From Companilactobacillus versmoldensis DSM 14857 = KCTC 3814 (GTDB lineage Bacteria; Bacillota; Bacilli; Lactobacillales; Lactobacillaceae): 59,074 nt of DNA. The notes under the pieces were generated by a model. It saw only the letters and a program-made list of their open reading frames with translations, ran no database searches and was not told where the DNA came from. Location of the stretch: positions 1 to 59,074 of the forward strand of contig NZ_AZFA01000013.1 in assembly GCF_001434295.1 (NCBI RefSeq). The letters run 5' to 3'. The translations under genes were made by a program, and so were the position numbers. Numbering within the stretch: position 1 is the first letter of the stretch; every line of letters starts with the position of its first letter. This document shows, piece after piece, positions 43,727 to 50,961 of the stretch.

Positions 43727-44745
43727 CCTACATCTCTCTCTTTCATGCAATCTTTTAGCATATCGATAAAAACTGTCTCACTTATAATCTGAAGATTCTC
43801 TCCTGCAGCAATAATTTTTTTTGCTTTAATCAATTTTGTCGTTGTTGTACCTTTTCCATGTAAACTATATGCTGTGTCACCTAGAATTAGAAAATTGGTT
43901 TTTTTAGTTACTCCATTCTGAGCAATTGCCCCTAAATTTGTCACTAGTTGTGCTGCTTCCCGCCTGACAAGCGAATCTAATTTACCAGTGAAACATACAT
44001 ATGTTTGAAAAAATGGATTACTGGAATCAACAAGTGCATATTCCGGCTTTAATTTGGATAAATTTATCGAATGCTGTTTTTGAATTGCTTTAGATTTTTC
44101 AAATATATCTAATGAACTATTTTCATTAAAATAATCCAAGACTTCCTTTGTATCTATACAATCTCGTAATCCACGATGAGCTTGTTCTCTTTTTATACCA
44201 ATTCTTTCAATGCAATCACGTAATCTATTATGTCTTTCTTGAGGATAATACTTTCTTGCAATTCTCATTACATCGACAAAGTCATTTTTGAATTTATGAT
44301 TTATTTTTTCAATTGAAAGATCGTATATAAAGTTGATGTCAAAATTCACATTAAAGCCCACAATCAAATCTTTATCAATAAAATCAACATATTTTTTTAG
44401 AATATCATCCATTATGACACCGTCATTTAATATCATATCTTCAGAAATTCCTGTAATGTTGGTTATCTCAAAAGGAACTGAATTATCATCAGGATATTTA
44501 ACTAAGTAATTAAACTTGCCAACAACTTCATTTTGTCGTACCTTCAATGCGCTCATTTCAATTATTCTGTCATACCTTGGATCAAGACCAGTTGTTTCAA
44601 TATCTATAAGTGTATAATCACTTGGAAATTCTAAAAGGCTTTGTCCTTTGTCACGAATTACTTTCCTATTTTTAGCAGTGGAGCCAGATTTTATTATTGA
44701 ATATAACCCTGGTGCAATTTCAGCAATATTAATACTCTTTTCCAT
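43723..44745 (-). CDS. DEDDh 3'-5' exonuclease with C-terminal BRCT domain
   Basis: A 340-residue protein in two parts. Residues about 40-215 form a DnaQ/PolC-epsilon-type exonuclease: TLIDIETTGLDPRYDRIIEM (exo I with Asp and Glu), GFNVNFDINFIYD (exo II), and AHRGLRDCIDTKEV (exo III with His and Asp). Residues about 250-335 form a BRCT domain: VCFTGKLDSLVRREAAQLV, then TNFLILGD, of the type seen in DNA ligases. BRCT-exonuclease fusions occur in Firmicutes, often in mobile or defence regions. I start at ATG 44745 behind AGGTGG. The following small gene overlaps it. Base composition is more AT-rich than in sbcDC. Confidence 0.85.
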   Translation of the reverse strand: MEKSINIAEIAPGLYSIIKSGSTAKNRKVIRDKGQSLLEFPSDYTLIDIETTGLDPRYDRIIEMSALKVRQNEVVGKFNYLVKYPDDNSVPFEITNITGISEDMILNDGVIMDDILKKYVDFIDKDLIVGFNVNFDINFIYDLSIEKINHKFKNDFVDVMRIARKYYPQERHNRLRDCIERIGIKREQAHRGLRDCIDTKEVLDYFNENSSLDIFEKSKAIQKQHSINLSKLKPEYALVDSSNPFFQTYVCFTGKLDSLVRREAAQLVTNLGAIAQNGVTKKTNFLILGDTAYSLHGKGTTTTKLIKAKKIIAAGENLQIISETVFIDMLKDCMKERDVG

Positions 44746-44886
44746 AAAATCCACCTAATTAAACACTATTTTTTATTTTTCTTATTAAAGATATATTCAG
44801 ATTATCACAGCATTTATTTACTTGATACAGTATTCATTCATTACAATAAATTGAGTATCTATATAAATATATAGTCATAATAAATA

Positions 44887-45417
44887 TTAATAAATATGAT
44901 AAAGGCACCAGACCATTGATGGCGTCAGTCTTTTAATGATTTGTTCATTTTTATGGAGGGTAATATTCTTTTCGTTAGTCAAAACGTACTCGGCATCGTT
45001 AGCTAAATAACGCTGATAGGCATCGTATTTGCTTGGTGCGGTCGTCACATTGATATCGTCTATTACTGACTGTTCGAGCAATTGCTTTGTCGCCGCGTGC
45101 GTATAGCCAATGTGGTCAAAGACGTCTAACCGTTTAACTACTACCAGCGGATCCAAGTTGGTCATGAAGCAATTTTGAAGTTTCATCTGATCCAATTTCT
45201 CATAATGAATGTCGCCCCAGCTTTCTTGCAGCTTTGGCGATTTGAAGGCTGCGGGGATCAGCAGATAGTCTCTGGAATAGGCGTTCAAGTTGGTCAAAAT
45301 ATTTTCGAAGGAGGAATGTCCGATGATCTTAGCTTTGCCAAGGCATTCCTCCTGGTTATACTGAACGGCGGCAGCATAGCTGTCGGTCGCATTTGGTCCT
45401 AATGTATGAATTTTCAT
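44887..45417 (-). CDS. BacA/prephenate-dehydratase-like protein under Phe attenuation
   Basis: A 176-residue protein with the type II periplasmic-binding fold of prephenate dehydratases. HTLGPNATDSYAAA resembles the LGPxGT opening. RDYLLIPAAF corresponds to the segment before the ENS loop, and DAEYVLTNEK to the closing strand. The Thr-Arg-Phe catalytic motif of true dehydratases is absent; the end, LTPSMVWCLY, instead resembles BacA, the prephenate decarboxylase of bacilysin synthesis (from memory of the family). There is no ACT domain. It may act on prephenate without aromatising it, or bind an aromatic compound. It lies alone downstream of a Phe-rich leader peptide and attenuator, which ties it to phenylalanine supply. 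Confidence 0.72.
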   Translation of the reverse strand: MKIHTLGPNATDSYAAAVQYNQEECLGKAKIIGHSSFENILTNLNAYSRDYLLIPAAFKSPKLQESWGDIHYEKLDQMKLQNCFMTNLDPLVVVKRLDVFDHIGYTHAATKQLLEQSVIDDINVTTAPSKYDAYQRYLANDAEYVLTNEKNITLHKNEQIIKRLTPSMVWCLYHIY

Positions 45418-45449
45418 AATCTCTGCCTCTCAATCAAATTAAGGAAAAC

Positions 45450-45482
45450 AAAAAGCCAGCTAGATTAGAAATCTAGCTGGCT
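45450..45482 (-). terminator. Attenuator terminator ahead of the BacA-like gene
   Basis: AGCCAGCTAGAT and ATCTAGCTGGCT (45454-45465, 45471-45482) make a perfect 12-bp stem; on the minus strand TTTTTGTTTT follows. It ends 33 bases before the BacA-like start codon, so it controls entry into that gene. Confidence 0.92.
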
Positions 45483-45613
45483 TATTTGATTTGTTCAGCA
45501 ATCAAAGGACTCCGCCAACTAGACTTCACGTGTCTAGCCGGCCAAGACAAAATGACTTCGCTAACCTTAGACACGAACGTGTAAGACGTCCGCATCAAAG
45601 ATCAACGCGGACG
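45483..45613 (-). promoter_or_regulatory. Transcription attenuator with mutually exclusive hairpins
   Basis: Reading on the minus strand after the leader stop: hairpin P1 pairs 45607-45613 with 45587-45593. P2 is ACACGTTCGTGT at 45571-45582. P3 pairs CCGGCTAGAC (45532-45541) with GTCTAGTTGG (45515-45524). The 3' arm of P3 can instead pair with the 5' arm of the terminator (TCTAGTTGGC at 45514-45523 with GCCAGCTAGA at 45472-45481, nine Watson-Crick pairs and one G-U). CGTGTCTA of P2 can pair with TAGACACG of P3. This gives terminating and antiterminating states. Confidence 0.75.
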
Positions 45614-45673
45614 CTACCTAAAGTTTGCAAAGCCGAAAAAGGCTTGAGTTTTAGCTGGCGAATAAATAGTCAT
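45614..45673 (-). CDS. Phenylalanine-rich leader peptide, 19 residues
   Basis: Translation gives MTIYSPAKTQAFFGFANFR and a TAG stop. Four of the last eight residues are Phe (codons TTT TTC, then TTT and TTT). AAAGGA lies eight bases before the ATG. The stop codon abuts hairpin P1 of the attenuator. Ribosome stalling at the Phe codons when charged tRNA-Phe is scarce would change which hairpins form and allow transcription of the BacA-like gene. The design equals the enterobacterial pheA leader but is independent in sequence. It is too short for routine gene finders. Confidence 0.82.
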   Translation of the reverse strand: MTIYSPAKTQAFFGFANFR

Positions 45674-45705
45674 AATGTATTTCCTTTCGTTATGTAATTG
45701 AGTTT

Positions 45706-45734
45706 ATTAAAGCATTTATAATTTAATGTGTCAA
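45706..45734 (-). promoter_or_regulatory. Promoter of the leader peptide-BacA-like transcript
   Basis: On the minus strand, TTGACA (45729-45734), a 17-base spacer and TTTAAT (45706-45711). This is a near-consensus sigma-A promoter about 30 bases upstream of the leader peptide start, giving a leader RNA of roughly 280 nucleotides. Confidence 0.7.
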
Positions 45735-45839
45735 TGTTAATCAAAAATAACTTTCAAGCATTTTATTAACCCTTAGAAATCATTAATACTATAATGTAAG
45801 TACTCTCTCAAAATTACACAAACTGGAGAACTATTAAAA

Positions 45840-46001
45840 ATGACCGAAAAACAAAAAAATGAAAAATTAGTTGATGCTGAAAAATTTATCAAAGCATCAG
45901 CAACTTTAGATGATATCGATCAACTAGAAAAATTAATTGAAGCTCGTAGAAAATTCCTTGTTGATATCATTTGTTTAACTGATGATGCACCAACTAAATA
46001 A
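45840..46001 (+). CDS. 53-residue charged small protein
   Basis: A small gene with all signals. A TATAAT box lies at 45790-45795, with TTAACC about 18 bases before it. GGAGAA precedes the ATG, and a perfect terminator starts at the stop codon. The product (begins MTEKQKNEKLVDAEKFIKAS, ends DIICLTDDAPTK) is highly charged and predicted to be two amphipathic helices, without membrane span or known motif. It lies between the attenuator and the restriction-like cassette, oriented opposite to both. It may be a regulatory or antitoxin-like peptide, but nothing proves it. Confidence 0.65.
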   Translation: MTEKQKNEKLVDAEKFIKASATLDDIDQLEKLIEARRKFLVDIICLTDDAPTK

Positions 46002-46046
46002 GAGTATCTAATGTCCGTCTTGAACGGTAATTAGATACTCTTTTTT
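46001..46046. terminator. Bidirectional terminator
   Basis: AGAGTATCTAAT and ATTAGATACTCT (46001-46012, 46030-46041) form a perfect 12-bp stem with an inner CCGT/ACGG helix, followed by T6. It terminates the 53-residue gene and the convergent DUF262 gene. Confidence 0.9.
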
Positions 46047-48042
46047 ATTGTAACTTGTAACTTATTGCATCAGTCAAATCAAAAATTTCAGAAATCTTTC
46101 TTATCAAAGCTAGAATAGTATGAGCGCTAAAATTAGTTTCTATCACTTCTCCATTACTTAACGTTGCTGGTGACCTAATAGCATCTTCTGATTTAAAAAG
46201 CATCTCATTCATCGAATTATCCATCTTCAATAATTCAAAATCTTCACTGTTATAATCCCAAATGTAATCAAGCATTTTAATAAGTAACGCTTTCCACGAA
46301 CTAACGTTATAACTTTTTTCATTAATAATTAATTTAGTAGGTTTCTGTCCTCGAACAATCAATTCTTCATCTAAATAATGCTCCCCACTAACATCTTGTT
46401 TCACAACATAATTATTAGCATCAGGAATTCGCCATACTTTTACAGCTTCTTCGCTTAAATTTCTAGAACGCTTTTCAATACTCACACGATCCCATTCACT
46501 AAACCCATGAGAGATCATCCGTGTTATTAAGAAATCAGATTTTAAATATTCAGCTTTTTTCTTCTTATAGTCACATTCTTCCAGTTCAATATTGTCCATT
46601 GTTAAAGTCAGATTTCCAAGTGTATTTCCAAGCTTTTCGTTAACCAAGTCTACATCCTTGATAGAAATATTCCATTCATTATTTGGCCTTTCAGGCAATA
46701 TTTTTTCTATCTGAATTTCTTCGATGTCTATCTCCTTTCCCGTCAAATTTCCTTCTAGCATACTTAGAGTTATTTTTGCCAAATTATTCCTTTTCTTATG
46801 AATATCTATCTTTTGTAATGAATCTATAAAATCAGTATTCTTAGGAAAGTTTTTATTAAGAAGTATTCTTTCAACAGTAGCCAATTCTTGTTCGTCTGAA
46901 TCCGACTTAATTAAAGTTGTTACCACTCCATTTATTGGGCTACCTGCACGACATATAAGTGTTCTGTATAGATAACTATCAAGAACATTACAAATACTCC
47001 CAAATTGCGATTCGTCTATTTTACCTTGATTTCTAAGTTTAAGTAATTTTAACAAGTATGGATAAATGGCCCTCCTTTCCATGGCATTTATATTATGAAT
47101 TGATTTTCTAACTACTTTATTTTCAAAATTCACATCTCTTAAGTCCTTATAAAAAATAGAAAATTCGTATAGTTCTTTAAGAGCAAATCTAGAATTATAT
47201 TTTTGCGATTTAAAAAAGTACTTATAAGTTTCATAAACATCCTTTTTATTAGTTAATTTACCAGTTTTACAAATCAAATAATGTCGAATAAACTCGGTAA
47301 TAACATCATTTGTAAATTTAGTTTGAATTTTCGACCAATATTCTTCATACAATTCAATTTGTTCCGAAGAATCAACACCCATTAGTAAAAAATTTCTAAT
47401 CAAATCTGCTGGTAACAATGAAATTCCCGTGGAATTAATACTTTCAAAAATAACTTGAGGATTTTCACCTGAATTCTTATTTTCAAGTTCAATAAAAATC
47501 ATGCTCATTCTTGATAAGGCATCCAAATATTCATTTGTCGATATATTTGAATTTTCTATTCGTGTTAAAAAATATCGATAATTTAAATTCATTTTAGAGG
47601 GAAATTCCTCTTCACTCAATGATCCATTCATTATCTTTAAATAATTATCATAGTCACTTTCTACTGAATGTAATTTATAATGATTATTTTCACTAACGTA
47701 CTTATTCATTAAATATTGATCTTCAATTTTATTTTTCAAATTCAAATCATCACTCAAACTGGATATTGCTTTTAAAAGCAAAATACAACTTGTTAATCTC
47801 TGTTGACCATCAATAACTTGTTTTGTATAACTGCCATCAATATTTTGTTCTGCTATATATACAATTGTTCCCAAAAAGTGTGTATTATTTTGTTTTTCAA
47901 TCAAACTTTCAAGATCCGAAAATAATTGTTCACATTGGGTTTGAGACCATTCATATTTTCTTTGATATACCGGAATGTCAAAAATGGTATTAGGTATGCT
48001 AATTAAATCCAACAGTGAAGTGCTATCAGCTTTCATAATCAA
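46045..48042 (-). CDS. DUF262-DUF1524 (GmrSD-like) protein, probable restriction component
   Basis: A 665-residue protein. The N-terminal DUF262 part has FDIPVYQRKYEWSQTQ near 22-37 and VIDGQQRLTSC near 77-87, the ParB-like nucleotide-binding core of GmrS. The C-terminal DUF1524 part shows GNTLGNLTLT, KKKKAEYLKSDF and W..VSIEKRSRNLSEEAVKVW. The family's nuclease motif (His in HIxP) reads IEKILPERPNNEW here, with Lys at residue 447, so the catalytic His is missing. A further C-terminal domain (about 565-665, starting RGQKPTKLIINEKSYNVSSW) may bind DNA or modified bases. GmrSD proteins cut DNA with modified cytosines. It lies eight bases after the EVE-nuclease gene. Confidence 0.85.
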   Translation of the reverse strand: MIMKADSTSLLDLISIPNTIFDIPVYQRKYEWSQTQCEQLFSDLESLIEKQNNTHFLGTIVYIAEQNIDGSYTKQVIDGQQRLTSCILLLKAISSLSDDLNLKNKIEDQYLMNKYVSENNHYKLHSVESDYDNYLKIMNGSLSEEEFPSKMNLNYRYFLTRIENSNISTNEYLDALSRMSMIFIELENKNSGENPQVIFESINSTGISLLPADLIRNFLLMGVDSSEQIELYEEYWSKIQTKFTNDVITEFIRHYLICKTGKLTNKKDVYETYKYFFKSQKYNSRFALKELYEFSIFYKDLRDVNFENKVVRKSIHNINAMERRAIYPYLLKLLKLRNQGKIDESQFGSICNVLDSYLYRTLICRAGSPINGVVTTLIKSDSDEQELATVERILLNKNFPKNTDFIDSLQKIDIHKKRNNLAKITLSMLEGNLTGKEIDIEEIQIEKILPERPNNEWNISIKDVDLVNEKLGNTLGNLTLTMDNIELEECDYKKKKAEYLKSDFLITRMISHGFSEWDRVSIEKRSRNLSEEAVKVWRIPDANNYVVKQDVSGEHYLDEELIVRGQKPTKLIINEKSYNVSSWKALLIKMLDYIWDYNSEDFELLKMDNSMNEMLFKSEDAIRSPATLSNGEVIETNFSAHTILALIRKISEIFDLTDAISYKLQ

Positions 48043-48049
48043 TAATCCT

Positions 48050-49132
48050 TTATTTATTTATAATTTTTTTATTCATATTTGTTACTGGACTTGCACGATA
48101 TGATGCGGGTTCTAATTTTAAATCAGTCAAACTAATTTTTGATAAATATACTTTGCCATAGTCTGTTTTAAGTTCTGACAAGTAATAAAATAAATAAGAT
48201 ATATTAGGATCATTATCTACTTGTCTTGCTACCTCTTTTTCCTTTGATGATACAAAAAAATCTCCCGTTTTAACTGTTGAAGTCTTTACATCTATCAATG
48301 TCTTTTTACCATTCGAAAAAATTATCTCGATGTCATATCCTAAATTATCATTGCCGTCTTCTTTATCAAGATTTTGTGATCTTCCAATAATTTTGGCATC
48401 TGGATATTCATTATGTAAATATTCAAAAATTATCAATTCTCCCATTTCACCAACAATTTGATTGTTCTCAAAAATCTTATAATAGTCTTTATGTGACGCA
48501 ATATTGGCAGCAGAAGATTTCCCTTCTTCGAATTCAGTTTTAAATTGGCTAAAATTCTTTTTATCAATAATAAATTCTTTAGGATTTCCATCATAATTAA
48601 CCGTAACTCTTTGCGATCTACTTATGAATGATCGAACGGTTTCAAAAATTTCTGTACTTTGATTTATTAAATATTGAACTTCTTGATTATCTAAAGGTGA
48701 TAAATACCGTTGATTTAATCTCCCATTTTTATTAAAAGCCTTACTATAATGATTTTTAAAAAAACCAAGATGTGGTTTTAAAGGAAAAGATACTTCAACC
48801 ATATTGAGCGCAATTTCCCATCCATCAGAATTCCAATTATTTTTATCATCAAATCCATCACTATCAATTTTTTTACAAGATTTTGCTCTTGAAACTGCTT
48901 GGCTTACTGAATAAATTGTTTGATGATGTACATTAAAAATAAGGTCACCTTGCCTTACCTTTTTCATGGATTCATATCCAATATTCTTCGTTCCGTTTTT
49001 TGCTAATTTTGGAGACCATAATATTTTTTTGTCTCTCTCAATTTCCCAAGTCTTATTTTGTGATACTAAATAAAAATTGATCCCACTATTTTTCAAATCT
49101 GATTGAATTGATTCATATTTAACGTTTCCCAT
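48050..49132 (-). CDS. EVE-like domain fused to DUF3883-type nuclease domain
   Basis: A 360-residue protein. The N-terminal 130 or so residues resemble EVE/PUA-type readers of modified bases: FYLVSQNKTWEIERD, then VRQGDLIFNVHHQTIYSVSQ and W(E)IALNMVEVSF. The C-terminal part has GEMGELIIFEYLHNEYPDAK, then NLGYDIEIIFSNGKKTLIDV with KTS, matching the DUF3883 PD-(D/E)xK nuclease core (Glu, Asp, then Asp-Val-Lys). The combination suggests recognition of modified DNA and cleavage. It is the first gene of a two-gene unit with the DUF262-DUF1524 protein. No clear ribosome binding site precedes the ATG; the message may be nearly leaderless. Composition is AT-rich. Confidence 0.78.
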   Translation of the reverse strand: MGNVKYESIQSDLKNSGINFYLVSQNKTWEIERDKKILWSPKLAKNGTKNIGYESMKKVRQGDLIFNVHHQTIYSVSQAVSRAKSCKKIDSDGFDDKNNWNSDGWEIALNMVEVSFPLKPHLGFFKNHYSKAFNKNGRLNQRYLSPLDNQEVQYLINQSTEIFETVRSFISRSQRVTVNYDGNPKEFIIDKKNFSQFKTEFEEGKSSAANIASHKDYYKIFENNQIVGEMGELIIFEYLHNEYPDAKIIGRSQNLDKEDGNDNLGYDIEIIFSNGKKTLIDVKTSTVKTGDFFVSSKEKEVARQVDNDPNISYLFYYLSELKTDYGKVYLSKISLTDLKLEPASYRASPVTNMNKKIINK

Positions 49133-49162
49133 AAAACGATTAAACCATAGTAGTTTTTCTAT

Positions 49163-49185
49163 TTGTATATATTTTTGATATACAA
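49163..49185. promoter_or_regulatory. Inverted repeat in the promoter of the restriction-like cassette
   Basis: TTGTATAT and ATATACAA form perfect 8-base arms around seven bases, 30 bases upstream of the EVE-nuclease start. TTGTAT on the minus strand could serve as a -35 element, so a bound protein would block transcription. Confidence 0.4.
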
Positions 49186-49301
49186 TTATTTAGTTACAAT
49201 GTTAAATAAATACTGTTAGATTGGTATTTATCACAATATTATCTAATACATGAAGTATTCTTAATTTGTTCGATAATTAAAATGATTGAATACAATTAAT
49301 T

Positions 49302-50303
49302 TTAAAATTCATCCTCAAACTCTGCCTGATTATAGTCATCCAAGTAGTCATCATCGCTATCTGGGTCATAACTTGGATCGTGATACTTATCCTTGTACTT
49401 TGGCTTGAGTTTCGTTGACGTTGCTGGCATTGGTGAACTTATCATATGGCTCGGTGGTGTGTAGTCATCGGGAAAGCCTTGCTCTCTTCTGATTTGTTTT
49501 AAAATTGGTAATGTCTTGTCTTTATAACGAGTAAACGTTTCTCCTGTTTGCTCGTTTTTTAGTGTGTCTTGATCTATTTTCAATAAGGTGACGTACTCTT
49601 TTGGTTTGCGTCCATCGATAATCAGATATTTGTCTTTTTTAGCGATGGCTTTATAGCTGTGTTTGAGTTCGACTAAATATCCATCGCTTTCTATTTTGTG
49701 GAGATCATAGCTGGATGCTCCGTCTTCCTGTTTTTGATACCGGAAGTGATAATACCTAGTGAAGTCTTGAGTTGATTGAAAATCTGAATCAGTCAGGTCG
49801 ATTTCTGATAAACCAAATCCTGGATCTGGTTGATGGTGGAAAAACTTTTGGAAATTTTTAGCACGACTGGCTTGCTTGACGCTGGAAAAATCTTTGGATA
49901 GTTTGAGATCCCCATTTCTCAAATGAACGACCTTGTAATAGCGTTTGAAATCTAGCCAGGTGTCGTTTTGTTCGATGATAAAGGCGTTATTGGGCAATTG
50001 TTGGTAGGAGTACTCGGTGTAGTCCATGAAGTGGTCTTTTTCGGCGAATTCTACTTGGGACATCCCCTTGGCGGTCAAGACTAGTCGATAAAAGAGATCG
50101 TCTTCTAGGGGCTCATGCGATAATTCTTCTCGATAGTAAGTTCCCCGAATGATTTTTGGCAGACCCTTCTTGAACGGTGGCTGCTTGTGTGTCTTTGACT
50201 GCCTGATGGCAGCTGAATTATTACTGCGATGGTGTGCCGTCAGCCAGGTGATCGAACCGACTATTATTACGAATAGCGTTACTATTAAGACAAGTTTCTT
50301 CAC
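49302..50303 (-). CDS. Membrane-anchored extracytoplasmic protein of unknown function
   Basis: A 333-residue protein with one N-terminal span (about 4-22) and no lipobox, so it is probably anchored with the bulk outside. The middle alternates YYR, YYKVVHL and YYHFRYQK strands. This is suggestive of repeated small beta domains, each describing a residue-rich sequence of the type seen in lactobacillar DUF-type lipoproteins. The C-terminal 50 residues are Pro/Lys-rich and then highly acidic (DPDSDDDYLDDYNQAEFEDE). I do not recognise a family. The start follows a GGGAGAAAAT site. Confidence 0.6.
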   Translation of the reverse strand: MKKLVLIVTLFVIIVGSITWLTAHHRSNNSAAIRQSKTHKQPPFKKGLPKIIRGTYYREELSHEPLEDDLFYRLVLTAKGMSQVEFAEKDHFMDYTEYSYQQLPNNAFIIEQNDTWLDFKRYYKVVHLRNGDLKLSKDFSSVKQASRAKNFQKFFHHQPDPGFGLSEIDLTDSDFQSTQDFTRYYHFRYQKQEDGASSYDLHKIESDGYLVELKHSYKAIAKKDKYLIIDGRKPKEYVTLLKIDQDTLKNEQTGETFTRYKDKTLPILKQIRREQGFPDDYTPPSHMISSPMPATSTKLKPKYKDKYHDPSYDPDSDDDYLDDYNQAEFEDEF

Positions 50304-50423
50304 ATATTTTCTCCCAGTTTAAACTTTCAATAGACTTCAAATATACCCGATTGGTAGTCTGGTAGCTAGAAAATCTTACAGTTGTTTTTTAATAACTAAA
50401 CTCTAATTTTATTTATAATTTCC

Positions 50424-50458
50424 CACAAAAAAAGAAGACTGAAAACTCAGTCTTCTTT
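50424..50458 (-). terminator. Terminator of the secreted 111-residue protein
   Basis: AAAGAAGACTGA and TCAGTCTTCTTT (50431-50442, 50447-50458) pair; on the minus strand a run of seven T follows. Confidence 0.9.
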
Positions 50459-50470
50459 CATTATTTTCAA

Positions 50471-50806
50471 TTATAAAACAACTGTACCGTCTTGGTGGAT
50501 ATATAATGTTTGTCCAGCTTTGACTAGGCCGTTGTCACTATTGTGACTGGCGACGAAAGTCCAGTATGGATGGTTGTTTTTGTCCTGGCTGCTGCGTGTC
50601 GACATCCAGCCGGCGTTGCCGTATCTGTCGCCGAGAAAGCTTCTAGCTTGCTGGGCATTCTTTAGATTAACGGAATGGTGGCCGTTTTTTGCGACTAATG
50701 ACGTATCTGGATCATTGCTCTTAACGGCTTGATTGTTGGCCGTGAAACCCACTAAGAATAAGACTGCGACTAAAAATACCCCGGTGATCAATTTCTTGTA
50801 TTGCAT
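50471..50806 (-). CDS. Small secreted protein of unknown function
   Basis: A 111-residue protein with a signal peptide (basic QYKK, hydrophobic LITGVFLVAVLFLVGF, possible cleavage after TANNQA). The mature part has SVNLKNAQQARSFLGDRYGNA and ends HQDGTVVL. The segment pairing a helix (NAQQARSFL) with strands resembles small DUF4767/DUF5776-like exported domains, but I cannot assign a family. I choose the ATG at 50806 behind GAGGGAG; upstream ATGs lack such a site. It is transcribed alone. Confidence 0.7.
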   Translation of the reverse strand: MQYKKLITGVFLVAVLFLVGFTANNQAVKSNDPDTSLVAKNGHHSVNLKNAQQARSFLGDRYGNAGWMSTRSSQDKNNHPYWTFVASHNSDNGLVKAGQTLYIHQDGTVVL

Positions 50807-50961
50807 TTGTTGCTCCCTCACTACTTTATGAAAATTTATATACATTTTGCATGATTATTTTCATTCATTATATGACATTTGAAAAATTATTTAAATGGTG
50901 GGAGCGTTTTTTTGATAACATAGAGCTATTCTTTGATAGCAAAAGCAAATGAGGTTTTATT

